Below are positions 55,663 through 63,782 of a stretch of DNA of 64,000 bases, piece after piece. The position numbers and the translations under genes are program-made. Each line of letters starts with the position of its first letter. Position 1 is the first letter of the stretch. The notes under the pieces were generated by a model. That model searched no databases. It was not told the DNA's origin and was given only the letters and a program-made list of their open reading frames with translations. The stretch is taken from contig NZ_BPQE01000039.1 in assembly GCF_022179085.1 (NCBI RefSeq), positions 19,035-83,034 of the forward strand, in the 5' to 3' direction. Origin of the DNA: Methylobacterium aerolatum. Lineage in GTDB: Bacteria > Pseudomonadota > Alphaproteobacteria > Rhizobiales > Beijerinckiaceae.

Positions 55663-56580
55663 TCAGAACAGTTCGCCGTTCTTGTTGACCGGCTGAGGCA
55701 CAGGAGCTGGTTCTGATGTCGTACCCTCCCTGGGCCGCCCTCTTGCCATCACCATGTCCATCCCTCTCCCGAGCGCATGTCTGGCGTTCTGAGCAGATTC
55801 AAGTTCCTGCTCCGCCTTGCGAACAGATTCTGGGCTGTCAACGTCCCGTGACGTGGACGTTGTGGCGACCATCGGTGTTGCCGGTGCCGGCTCGATAGTT
55901 CGCGCCTGCGGCGCCGGCGTGGGACGTTGTGATCCAGCGGGTCCGGAAGGTGCGATGCTATGCGGCTTGGTCGCATCCTGGCTTGCCATACTGGGGCGAT
56001 CTGGTTGAGTCACGGACGCAGGTGATGGCGTAGGGCCTGCGGAGGGGGGCTGAGGCCGCGTGGGCCTGGGCGGCAATGTCCACGGGCTCGTGCTCGACGT
56101 CCCAGCGGAAGCTTCAACAGGGCTGTTCGCGATGAAGGCCGCCGTTTGGGATGGCGGTGTCGTCGGCGCTTGCCGTTGCTGCGGCTGAGGCGATGCAGGG
56201 GGTGGTGTCGTACCCTGGGTGGCGCTGCTCGACGCAGGCGGTGACGAACTCCCGGAGGACGAAGCACCTCCGCTCGTATCTGCCTTCTTGACTCGGCCTC
56301 TTCGTGCAGAGCGTTTGTCACAGCGTGCGAGGTAGCGACGGAGTTGTGTTCCGTCGAGTTGTTCGCCTCCGAACTTCAGTCGCGCAGCAATCGTCGCGAA
56401 CGAATGTCCCGCCTTGAGGCAGGCGCGGATGTCGGCGGCGTAGGCCGCGATTTCGGTCGCCACAGTGACCTTGGTCGGTTGTGCCTCCGGTTCCTCGGCT
56501 TGCAACTCAGTGAGTGCGTTGCGGTTGTCGGCCGGCTCGTTCGCCAACATGGGCTTCAGTCTGCGTTTGGGTTTGGCCAT
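55663..56580 (-). CDS. TraK-like oriT-binding accessory protein with Pro/Ser-rich tail
   Basis: A 305-residue protein. Residues about 35-90 (IAAYAADIRACLKAGHSFATIAARL, then LDGTQLRRYLARC) resemble the helical DNA-binding part of TraK-type relaxosome proteins, which bind near oriT. Residues about 100-240 are a disordered Pro/Ser/Thr/Ala-rich linker and a charged helix follows. It diverges from the TraJ-like gene across the putative oriT, as traK does in RP4. The function is inferred from this layout and the weak similarity. Confidence 0.6.
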   Translation of the reverse strand: MAKPKRRLKPMLANEPADNRNALTELQAEEPEAQPTKVTVATEIAAYAADIRACLKAGHSFATIAARLKFGGEQLDGTQLRRYLARCDKRSARRGRVKKADTSGGASSSGSSSPPASSSATQGTTPPPASPQPQQRQAPTTPPSQTAAFIANSPVEASAGTSSTSPWTLPPRPTRPQPPSAGPTPSPASVTQPDRPSMASQDATKPHSIAPSGPAGSQRPTPAPQARTIEPAPATPMVATTSTSRDVDSPESVRKAEQELESAQNARHALGRGMDMVMARGRPREGTTSEPAPVPQPVNKNGELF

Positions 56581-57196
56581 CGGTCTTTGCCTTGCGTGAG
56601 CCAAGCCTTAGGTCGAGCGGGATTGCTCAAGCTTAGCTCGCTTATGGTCACGCTTGTCGCCGGAAAATGCAAATCCTGGCGATTCGCATGCAGTCTTGTC
56701 CCTGTAATTACCCGTAAGTCCGGGGCCGTGAATCGCTATACGAATCGCCAATATTTGACAGAGGCGCTTGGTCAAGCTTTACCCTCAAGCTTGAGCTTAT
56801 CGGCTGTCGATAGCTCGGTCGAGCCATCTCGGCTCATGAGGGTGTGGCCGATGATCATCTACGTAGAACACGGAGCGTCTGTTGTTCCGTTCGGCTCATG
56901 GAGGAAACCACCGCCAGCCGACTTGGACCGCACTGTCGCACCAGTGAGCCAAACATCGGCCTTAGCGACACAGAAGGAAGTGTACTCCCGGAAGGACGGT
57001 CCCGAGGAGAACACAGCGGGGAACACAGCGGGCAGGATGCCCCTCGCTATCCGCGCCGCCGGCCAAGCCGGGCGCAGCTAGCGAGGAGACGCAGCCGTTC
57101 GGCGCTGACGCTTCTCACAGCCGCTCACCTGTCGGGGCGAGCCCCCGAACCCCCATCCCAGAACCTCCCCGAACACAGCCCGAGAGGACTTCTGAC
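56581..57196. other. Non-coding interval predicted to hold oriT
   Basis: A 616-base gene-free stretch between the divergent TraK-like and TraJ-like genes. The left half (about 56640-56830) is lower in GC. The right part holds a tandem repeat and an RP4-type nic core, listed separately. The divergent promoters of both genes must lie here. Confidence 0.7.
57009..57043 (-). other. oriT: Predicted nic site with adjacent 12-bp tandem repeat
   Basis: On the minus strand the sequence reads GGCATCCTG then CCCGCTGTG. This matches the IncP/MOBP nic core (YATCCTG|Y) and agrees with the RP4 sequence TATCCTG|CCCG over nine of ten bases. The nick would fall between 57033 and 57032. Directly 3' of it are two exact copies of GAACACAGCGGG in plus-strand notation (57009-57020 and 57021-57032). 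A small inverted repeat GGGC-AGGAT-GCCC surrounds the core. Confidence 0.7.
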
Positions 57197-57505
57197 GTGC
57201 CCGGCCAACGCGGAACCGAGACGCGCATCCTGACGAAGCAGGTCAACATCCGGCTCACGCCGGAGGAGTACGAGCGCCTGCAGGCCGAAGCTGCGGCGGC
57301 CGGCATCACGCTCGCCGAGCTCACGCGACGACGGCTCCTCGGGCTTCACATCACGGCGCGCGTCGATGCTGAACTGATCCGCGAGCTGCGGCGGCTCGGA
57401 GGGCTCGCCAAGATCGCCATCCGCACGCTGCACTTGGCCGAGACCGGTCGCCTCGTGCTCAAGGACATTCGCTCCGCCATCGCGCATCTGGCCGTGCCGT
57501 CATGA
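57197..57505 (+). CDS. TraJ/MobC-like relaxosome accessory protein
   Basis: A 102-residue ribbon-helix-helix-type protein (TKQVNIRLTPEEYERLQAEAAAAGITLAELTRRRLLG near residue 13, then RELRRLGGLAKIAIR), the pattern of MobC/TraJ proteins that bind beside nic and help the relaxase melt oriT. The stop overlaps the relaxase ATG by 4 bases. It starts with GTG. Confidence 0.8.
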   Translation: MPGQRGTETRILTKQVNIRLTPEEYERLQAEAAAAGITLAELTRRRLLGLHITARVDAELIRELRRLGGLAKIAIRTLHLAETGRLVLKDIRSAIAHLAVPS

Positions 57506-60315
57506 TCGGCAAGCGCATGCCCAAGCGCCGCGACGGCGCGTCGGTGGTTCGGCAGGTGACCCAGCTCGCCGCCTATATCGACCGCGACGTCAACGCCCAG
57601 GATCGCGGCGACGTCGTGGCTCGCGGTCAGCTCAATCTGATCACCGACGTCCGCTCGGACCAGGTCGCCGAGATGGCCGCCACCGCGATGGGTGCCCCCA
57701 CCGCCCGCAGCCCGATCGAGCACCTCGTGCTGTCGTGGCGGGCGGGCGAGCAGCCGACGGTCCGCCAGATCGAACAAGGCCTGGCGATCCTGCTGGAGGA
57801 GACCGGCCTGCGCGGCCATCAGGTGCTCTGGACGCAGCATCTCGGCGCGTCCGGCAACGCCCACGTCCACGCGCTGATCTCGCGTGTCGCGCCCGACGCG
57901 GACAAGCCGACGCGGGTCGCCTTCTTTCACCGAGCCATCGGGCGCGCCGTCGCCCAGATCGAGCACGTCCAGGGCTGGCAACGCGAGCCCGGCGCGCACC
58001 ACGAGGTCTTCGAAGACCGCAGCATAGGAGAGCAACATGTCGACCGGTACAGGACCGCAGGGCGACCCGCCCCCGGACTACAGCCGCATCGCAGCCTACC
58101 AGGCGCAAGGGGCCCACACCAACACGATCGAGCTCTTGAGGATCATCCGGGAGGGGAGCGACGAGGCCGATCCGATCGGGACGATCATCGATGGTCAGGA
58201 CCGCGCCTCGAGCCGCCTCAAGCAGATCATGGAGCTGTTGCAGGCCATGTCGGCCGAACAACAGAGACAGGCGGGCGACCTCACGGTGCTGCGCCAGCAG
58301 GTCGGCGAGATCCACCTCGTTCTCACGCGGGCAACTCTCACTCGCAAATAGCCCGCACGCTGGCAGCCGTGAGACTGCGTCGGGCAGCAGCGTCCGAGCC
58401 CGCTGCCCGGCCGCAGATCTCTTCCTTGCAACAGGGATCTCGGCCCGAACTCTCCGAGGCGATGGCAGCGGCGCGGGATGACCGAGCGACGACCCCGGCC
58501 GACCCGGTCGCGGCCCTCGCCGCCCGGCGTTTAGCCGAGATTCGCATGCGTCTCGCCCATCGCGCGCAGGGGACGAAATTGGTGCTCGCCAGAAGGATCG
58601 GGCCGGGCGATGCGTTGCCTGCCGGCGCCGCGCGGGCCGAGATCTACCGCGGTGAGGAAAGCGCCGCGCGACGCGTGATCGAGGTCGTCGGTCCGATCGC
58701 GACGAAGGCATCGTCGTGGGCCGCCTTGCACGCGGCCCTCGATGAGCACCAGATCATCTACGAGGCGAAAGGATCGGGCGCGGTCATCGTCGTGGACGGG
58801 ATCAGGGTGAAGGCCTCGACGTGCCGGGCGGCCAGCCGAACCCGCCTGGAGAAGCGCCTGGGCGCATTCGAGCCGAGATCGAAGGGTGTCGGTCATCAGC
58901 CCAGCCCTGACAACCAGAGCGCCGATGCAGTCTTGCATTCACTGCGACCGGCTCCCGGTACCGACCCGGCCCTCTTCGGCCTCGCGAGGCGACAGGAAAT
59001 GGCGGCGAGTTCTGCGCGGAGCGCGTACGACGACGCCTATCCGATGCTCAACTTCGCCCCGCTGCTGAAGGCGGCCGTCGTCGGGCCGGCTCCTCGCGCC
59101 GCCCCGAGCGCGCGCAGTCTCGCGATGAGAGCAGGTCAGCCATTGCCTCGCTTGGCACCGATCCGCCAGCCGAGCCACGGCGCGAGCGTGACCGGACCTC
59201 TCGAGCTGTACCATGCGGCTCTTCAGGCCGACCTCTACCGAGTCGTGACCGAGCGGCGCTCGCCGCGGGCTCGTGGAAAAGGCGACGAGGTTTTCGCCCA
59301 AGATCCCGATCTGTTGAGGCAACTGACGCCGTGCCCGATGGCCGAGATCGCGTTGGGCTGGAAAGCGATGGAGCGAGCGGGCGGGCCCGGGGCAAAAGTC
59401 CATCTCAGCCCGATCTCCACAGACCGGCACCACCTGATGCTCTCCGGCCTCGCTAAAGCGCAAGTCGATGCCTTGGTAGCTTCCGGTTTTGCGCCAGCCC
59501 TCGTCCTCGACAAGAGCGACGGGAGCCACGAAGTCGTGCTGACGACGCCGAACGAGGGTAGGCCCTACGAACAGGCTGCCCTGGCCGAGGCGAGCGAGGA
59601 TCTCCGCTTCAGCCTCGGGGTCGCCCGCAGCCCCTACGGCCTGCGGATCGACGATCCCGATCACCCGGATACCGCTGTTCGGAACGCGGACGGGAGCGCT
59701 CGCCGTGTCTATGCGCAGATTCTCACCGCGACCGGGGCGATGTGCCAGAGGCTCGGCCAGCGGCTCGCGCTCTGGATCGGCAACTTCGCCCGACGTTACG
59801 GTCTTGGGCCGGCCTCACAACTCGATCGCGGTCCAAGCTCGGACGGCGAGGAGCAGCACGCCGACGCGCCGGTCTACTGGGCGCACCGGGCAGACCTTCT
59901 CGCACGCTGGCAGGGGCGCTGGCCCGATCCCTCCCGGATCGACGCCCTGATCGCCCGCCGTCTGCGCGGTACTGGGCACGGCGAGGAGGCGGTCGCCACC
60001 CTGATCACCGCCTGCGCTCCGATGGTGCCGAGGATCGGCCGTCATGCCTGGACCGGATACGGCCGTCGTGCGGCAGGCCATGCCTTCCGCGGCGACGCAC
60101 AGGACAGCTGCTGGGCATTCGACCGCGCTTCTCCGGAGATGTGGCTGGAGTTGGAGCGTGCCGCGCGGAAACGTGAGGAGGCCAACAAACCGAAGTCGAT
60201 CCCGGTGGCCGCCCCGGCGGTCACGCTGCCTCCGCTGGTTCGAGCCTCTGGCAAGGCAAAGGCGAGCGAGAAGCGCGGGGTTAGGCGCGGCAGCGGGAAC
60301 GGCAACGAGATGTAG
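57502..60315 (+). CDS. MOBP-type relaxase fused to RepB-like primase domain
   Basis: A continuous 937-codon frame. The N-terminus is a MOBP relaxase: Tyr25 in LAAYIDRD (motif I), SPIEHLVLSWRAGEQP (70-85, motif II) and HLGASGNAHVHALI (113-126, motif III His/Asn/His/His). After about residue 178 the frame crosses a nested gene and looks non-natural until about residue 284. It then resumes with SSWAALHAALDEHQIIYEAKGSGAVIVVDGIRVKAS-type relaxase C-terminal sequence near 405. Residues about 630-740 resemble RepB-type primases (VHLSPISTDRHHLMLSGL; SGFAPALVLDKSDGSHEVVL). It would nick oriT and prime the transferred strand. Confidence 0.75.
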   Translation: MIGKRMPKRRDGASVVRQVTQLAAYIDRDVNAQDRGDVVARGQLNLITDVRSDQVAEMAATAMGAPTARSPIEHLVLSWRAGEQPTVRQIEQGLAILLEETGLRGHQVLWTQHLGASGNAHVHALISRVAPDADKPTRVAFFHRAIGRAVAQIEHVQGWQREPGAHHEVFEDRSIGEQHVDRYRTAGRPAPGLQPHRSLPGARGPHQHDRALEDHPGGERRGRSDRDDHRWSGPRLEPPQADHGAVAGHVGRTTETGGRPHGAAPAGRRDPPRSHAGNSHSQIARTLAAVRLRRAAASEPAARPQISSLQQGSRPELSEAMAAARDDRATTPADPVAALAARRLAEIRMRLAHRAQGTKLVLARRIGPGDALPAGAARAEIYRGEESAARRVIEVVGPIATKASSWAALHAALDEHQIIYEAKGSGAVIVVDGIRVKASTCRAASRTRLEKRLGAFEPRSKGVGHQPSPDNQSADAVLHSLRPAPGTDPALFGLARRQEMAASSARSAYDDAYPMLNFAPLLKAAVVGPAPRAAPSARSLAMRAGQPLPRLAPIRQPSHGASVTGPLELYHAALQADLYRVVTERRSPRARGKGDEVFAQDPDLLRQLTPCPMAEIALGWKAMERAGGPGAKVHLSPISTDRHHLMLSGLAKAQVDALVASGFAPALVLDKSDGSHEVVLTTPNEGRPYEQAALAEASEDLRFSLGVARSPYGLRIDDPDHPDTAVRNADGSARRVYAQILTATGAMCQRLGQRLALWIGNFARRYGLGPASQLDRGPSSDGEEQHADAPVYWAHRADLLARWQGRWPDPSRIDALIARRLRGTGHGEEAVATLITACAPMVPRIGRHAWTGYGRRAAGHAFRGDAQDSCWAFDRASPEMWLELERAARKREEANKPKSIPVAAPAVTLPPLVRASGKAKASEKRGVRRGSGNGNEM
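58037..58351 (+). CDS. Small gene nested in +1 frame inside the relaxase gene
   Basis: A 104-residue protein preceded by AGGAG at 58026-58030. It lies entirely inside the relaxase-primase frame, one base out of phase. Third codon positions here are almost all G or C in this frame, and the product looks natural (NTIELLRIIREGSDEADPIG; SRLKQIMELLQAMSAEQQRQ), whereas the relaxase frame over the same bases is Arg/Pro/His-rich like a shadow. It predicts a helical coiled-coil protein. RSF1010 mobB is nested in mobA-repB in the same way; no membrane helix is seen here, so it is not a clear MobB homologue. Confidence 0.75.
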   Translation: MSTGTGPQGDPPPDYSRIAAYQAQGAHTNTIELLRIIREGSDEADPIGTIIDGQDRASSRLKQIMELLQAMSAEQQRQAGDLTVLRQQVGEIHLVLTRATLTRK

Positions 60316-60372
60316 GTGGAGCAAGTCGGCATCCGCCATCCGGAACCGACGTGCCCTGAAACTCTCAGAGAA

Positions 60373-60388
60373 ATGAGCGGACGCTCAT
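60373..60388. promoter_or_regulatory. TetR-operator-like palindrome at the 3' end of tetR
   Basis: ATGAGCG-GA-CGCTCAT has perfect seven-base arms. It lies four bases after the tetR stop and shares both arms with the palindrome upstream of the same gene. It could be a second binding site for the same repressor. Confidence 0.5.
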
Positions 60389-60391
60389 CCA

Positions 60392-60985
60392 TCAGATCGT
60401 ATCCACGAACGGCCTGATCGCCACCTCCGTCCCGCCCAGGAGATCATCGCACCCGGCGCCAGACTGGGCTCGCAGGGCCATGCCGTAGAGGATGGTGAAG
60501 CAGAGCTCGGCCAAAGCGGCCTTCTGCCCCGGTGGGAGATGCTCGTCCTTCACCGCGCGGGACAGGCGTTCCTCGATCGCGCGCTCAATCCGCTGCCGAT
60601 ACTCCGCGATCAGCGAGCCGACCTCATCATCTTCCGTCCTCAGATTCACCGAGCTGGTCAGGATCAGACAGCCGCATGCCGGGGACCAGCGCGTGTAGAG
60701 CTCGGCGGCTTCCGCAAACAGGGTCTGGAACGCCTCAATGGGTTCGTCTGCGGCGAGAGGCTCCAACACCGCTTCGAGATGGCTCACCCAGTACGAGCGG
60801 AGCGCGGCTTCAAACAGCTTCAGCTTCGATCCGAACGCCGAGCTGAAGCTCTGGGGATGGGTGATGCCCATGGCGGTCTGCAACGCCCTGAGCGGAGTGG
60901 CGCTGTAACCGCGTTCCCAGAACAGCATCATCGCTTGATGCAGAGCCTGCTTCCGATCGAAGCTCCAGGGGCGTCCGCGGGCCAT
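60392..60985 (-). CDS. TetR-family transcriptional repressor
   Basis: A 197-residue regulator with the N-terminal TetR helix-turn-helix (ALHQAMMLFWERGYSATPLRAL, then MGITHPQSFSSAFGSKLKLFEAAL; residues about 14-60). The ligand domain has the WSPACGCLILTS segment near residue 100 found in the TetR_C group typified by quorum- and thiol-type regulators. No obvious target gene adjoins it, and the operator-like palindrome upstream suggests autoregulation. Confidence 0.9.
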   Translation of the reverse strand: MARGRPWSFDRKQALHQAMMLFWERGYSATPLRALQTAMGITHPQSFSSAFGSKLKLFEAALRSYWVSHLEAVLEPLAADEPIEAFQTLFAEAAELYTRWSPACGCLILTSSVNLRTEDDEVGSLIAEYRQRIERAIEERLSRAVKDEHLPPGQKAALAELCFTILYGMALRAQSGAGCDDLLGGTEVAIRPFVDTI

Positions 60986-61002
60986 CGGCAGCTCATCTAT
61001 TT

Positions 61003-61018
61003 ATGAGCGATCGCTCAT
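61003..61018. promoter_or_regulatory. TetR operator palindrome
   Basis: ATGAGCGATCGCTCAT is a perfect 16-bp palindrome 18 bases upstream of the tetR start. A related imperfect copy, TGAGCGACCACTCA, lies at 61056-61069. TGAGCG arms are typical TetR-family operators, so repression of its own promoter is inferred. Confidence 0.75.
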
Positions 61019-61069
61019 TTGTTTATCGCATGCTGGGCCGCGGCGCATTCAAAAGTGAGCGACCACTCA

Positions 61070-61350
61070 ATTAATCAAGCGCTCGGGTAACCTAGCACGC
61101 GCCGACCTGCTTGTGGTCGATCGATGTCCGGCAACCATCACACAGCACGAGAGGGAAAAAATCGAAGTGCTCCCGAGCCTCTGTGGCTGCGGGAGCGGAG
61201 GGGAAGACAGTCCAATCAAGGTGAATCAGGCGAAGGCCCTTCGCCCACAAACCCCAGGAAGGACGGGGTGAAACGCGGCGCTCGAACAGCGCCGGCGGGA
61301 AGCAGTCGGTGAGGTGCCTTCGCCCCTTCCCCTCATGACGGACACGACAA
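61070..61350. other. Leader region of the exonuclease VII-like unit with a hairpin
   Basis: No gene is supported here. A hairpin is formed by CTCCCGAGCC (61170-61179) and GGCTGCGGGAG (61185-61195) with one bulged base. The downstream transcription unit of three genes begins at 61351, so its promoter is probably in this interval or near the tetR operators. Confidence 0.45.
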
Positions 61351-62271
61351 ATGACAGATCTCAACGCGCTCGTTGGCGCGAACGAGCCCGGCCGCGCCCA
61401 CGAGCCGAGCTTCTGGGTGCGCGCCACGGTTGAGCGCCCTCGCAGGCACCAGGACGGCCTTCTCCTCGAACTCCGGGCCGTCGATCCAAGCCGCCCCGGA
61501 CGGCTCACAGCCTTCATGACGGGTGACTTCATCCGAGAGGTTCAGACCGCGACGGGCATCTTGCTCGATCCGAGCACTATCTTCGGCGAACACCAGCTGA
61601 AGCTGACCGTGACGGCCGAACCACGGGGTGACCTCTCGGCACAGGTCGCAGGCTTCGTGCGAGAGACCTTCCTGTTGGACTGGGCCGAGCAGGATGCCGC
61701 GATCCGGGATGGGCTCGAGGCCGATCGGATCTGGGATCGTCAGCACAATCTGCCGGCCCCGAGCCGCCTCCGGCGGGTCTTTCTGATCGAGCCGGAAGAC
61801 GGAGGTTCGCCCAGCGCACTCAGGGAGACACTCGAGCGGTGGTGGGAGCACGGGATCATCGAGCTGATCCGGCACCCGGTCGCCTTCGAGGAAGCCGGAT
61901 CGGTCGCCGCACTCGAGGAGGCGATCGGCTGCGCCTGGGATCAGTTTGAGTGGGGCACGCTCGACCTCGTGATCATCGCGCCCGGTACCGGCTTCGCGTT
62001 CCGCGCCCTATCGGACGAGGGACTGCTGCGCCGGATCGCCGTTCTCCCGGTCCCGATCGTCCTGCGCAAGGCGGGCGCTCCGACCCTGCTCGACACCATG
62101 GCCCACCGCTGTTTCGATTGCCCGGACGAGATCCTCACCTTCCTGACCGGCATCCTCCGGGAAGAGGTGCGCGTGGCGAACACGCCGCGGCTCGCGGCGA
62201 TCGCCGAGATGATCGAGCCGGCTTCCGCTCGACGGATGACGCCCGCGTTCCACGGGCCGCTGTTCGACTGA
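61351..62271 (+). CDS. Degenerate exonuclease VII large-subunit (XseA)-like protein
   Basis: A 306-residue protein that follows the XseA layout: an N-terminal OB-like domain (FWVRATVERPRRHQDGLLLE to about residue 92), then the core PSRLRRVFLIEPEDGGSPSALRETLERW (137-164), LDLVIIAPGTGFAFRALSDEGLLRRI (205-229) and VPIVLRKAGAPT. By alignment the XseA motifs RGGGS and GHETD become APGTGF and RKAGAP, and the Asp of the first core motif is not kept, so it is probably catalytically dead. It lacks the long C-terminal helices. The family assignment is from my reading of the pattern and is not certain. Confidence 0.6.
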   Translation: MTDLNALVGANEPGRAHEPSFWVRATVERPRRHQDGLLLELRAVDPSRPGRLTAFMTGDFIREVQTATGILLDPSTIFGEHQLKLTVTAEPRGDLSAQVAGFVRETFLLDWAEQDAAIRDGLEADRIWDRQHNLPAPSRLRRVFLIEPEDGGSPSALRETLERWWEHGIIELIRHPVAFEEAGSVAALEEAIGCAWDQFEWGTLDLVIIAPGTGFAFRALSDEGLLRRIAVLPVPIVLRKAGAPTLLDTMAHRCFDCPDEILTFLTGILREEVRVANTPRLAAIAEMIEPASARRMTPAFHGPLFD

Positions 62272-62344
62272 CGCGACCGCCGCGATCCGGCCGCCCGCAT
62301 GAGGGCCGCCGGATCATCTCTCCTTCCCGGGAAACGAATGACAG

Positions 62345-63760
62345 ATGAGACACCACCGCTTCTTCAACCCGTCCGAACGGGCGCCCCTGCGTCGCCCGCT
62401 CTCGGGCGATGTGGGTCGTCCCCTCGGCCGAGCGAACGACGAGAATGAGGGCAAGCCCGCCGATGAGGTGCGCGACCTACGAGACCTCATCGCTTGGCTG
62501 CGTCAGCGCCTGCGCGGCGAACACACGGTGCGGGCCTGCGTCCTCACCGTCGAACCCGTCGGTCCCAGCGATTACCTGCTTTTGCTCGGGGAGGCCGACC
62601 CCAGCGGCAGTGCCGATCCGCCGCGGCTGAAGGTTCGGCTCGATGCTGCTGAAAGCGAGGCCCATCGAAGCCTGACCGGTGAAAGCTTCGATCCGGCGAC
62701 CCTGGTCAACCGGAGGATCGAACTGCGGCTGCAGACCGGCATGCGCCAGCGCTTCGGTCGCGGGGCCGGGGTGCAGGCCCGGGTCCTCGCCCTGCTCTCG
62801 ATCGGTGAGGTACCGATCGACGGCGAATTGGATCGGGAGCGAACGCTACAGCGTCTCCGGCTGGAAGGACGCCGGTTCGGTCCTGAGACCTGGGTCGAAC
62901 CGGAGGATCTCCACCACATCGCACTGATTGCAGCCGAGTGCGGCGATGCTCGCCGTGACGTCGAGCACGTCCTGCGTCCGCTCGAGGAGAGCGGTCTCAT
63001 CCGCATGCACCGGATCTGGGCGAACTTCGAAGGCCCCAGTGCGGAGCGGTCCTTGGCTGACGCGTTCGAGCGGGTCAGCGAACTGCATCGCGATCACGGC
63101 CTGTCGGCCACCCTGGTCTGCAGGGGAGGGGGACCAGTCGAGGGCTTCCGGGCCTTGAATGCTTTCGTGACCGCAAACGCTGCCCTGGCCACCGCGGTTC
63201 CGAATCTCATCGTTGGGCTCGGCCATGCCGGTACGCCGCCCACCGCTCTGGATGCGATCGCGGCCCGCTCGGAGCCCACGCCGACAGCCGCCGCGGTGCT
63301 GGTCCGCCGTCTTGTTGAGGGCACCGGCGCCCGGGCCGAACGTGCGCTCGCCGCCTTCGATGCTGCGGTCACTGACGATCTGGAAGCGGCCGCCCGGATC
63401 GCCCTGGCGCAGGCTACCCATGCCTTCGAGGCCGCCGTTCAGGATCTCGTCGATCGCGCCGACCGACACCTGCGGCAACTGGACAGAGCCGTCGAGCAGA
63501 GTCTGCTGGGTCACCTTGCCAAAGCAACCACCACTGCGGCCGTACCTCAAGCAGCTTCCGATCCTGCCCAACTCCCACAGCTCGGCGATGGCGATGGTGC
63601 GCCACCGCAGGAGCCGGGGTTGGCGCTGGTGACCGTCGCCGAGACCAACCGCGTCATCACTCAGTACGATCAGCTGCGATCAGACAGCAACCTGTTCCTT
63701 CATTTCCACGACGGAACGGTCTTCGTCCGGGTCGTACCGATCAGCGTCGCCTTTCACTGA
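62345..63760 (+). CDS. Exonuclease VII large-subunit (XseA)-like protein
   Basis: A 471-residue protein with an OB-like N-terminal part (about 45-155), then an XseA core: HHIALIAAECGDARRDVEHVL (190-210, Asp205), ATLVCRGGGPVEGFRALNAF (255-274, Arg260 with GGG) and LIVGLGHAGTPPTALDAIAA (288-307, His294), ending PTPTAAAVLV (311-320). These match TSPTGAAxxD, GRGGGSxEDLxxFN, GHETD and APTPSAAAE of XseA. The Asp of GHETD is replaced. A long alanine-rich helical region follows (320-395), as in XseA. It would cut single-stranded DNA with a small subunit. Confidence 0.75.
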   Translation: MRHHRFFNPSERAPLRRPLSGDVGRPLGRANDENEGKPADEVRDLRDLIAWLRQRLRGEHTVRACVLTVEPVGPSDYLLLLGEADPSGSADPPRLKVRLDAAESEAHRSLTGESFDPATLVNRRIELRLQTGMRQRFGRGAGVQARVLALLSIGEVPIDGELDRERTLQRLRLEGRRFGPETWVEPEDLHHIALIAAECGDARRDVEHVLRPLEESGLIRMHRIWANFEGPSAERSLADAFERVSELHRDHGLSATLVCRGGGPVEGFRALNAFVTANAALATAVPNLIVGLGHAGTPPTALDAIAARSEPTPTAAAVLVRRLVEGTGARAERALAAFDAAVTDDLEAAARIALAQATHAFEAAVQDLVDRADRHLRQLDRAVEQSLLGHLAKATTTAAVPQAASDPAQLPQLGDGDGAPPQEPGLALVTVAETNRVITQYDQLRSDSNLFLHFHDGTVFVRVVPISVAFH

Positions 63761-63782
63761 CACCTCAACGAGGAATTACATC

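Noticed and set aside
55663-56580. Surface adhesin or collagen-like protein, from the Pro/Ser/Thr-rich middle
   Set aside because: There is no signal peptide, the N-terminal part looks DNA-binding, and the position next to the predicted oriT and the TraJ-like gene fits a relaxosome protein better.
61124-61312. Small plus-strand ORF in the tetR to xseA-like interval
   Set aside because: There is no ribosome-binding site, codon use is not natural for this genome and it contains the hairpin at 61170-61195.
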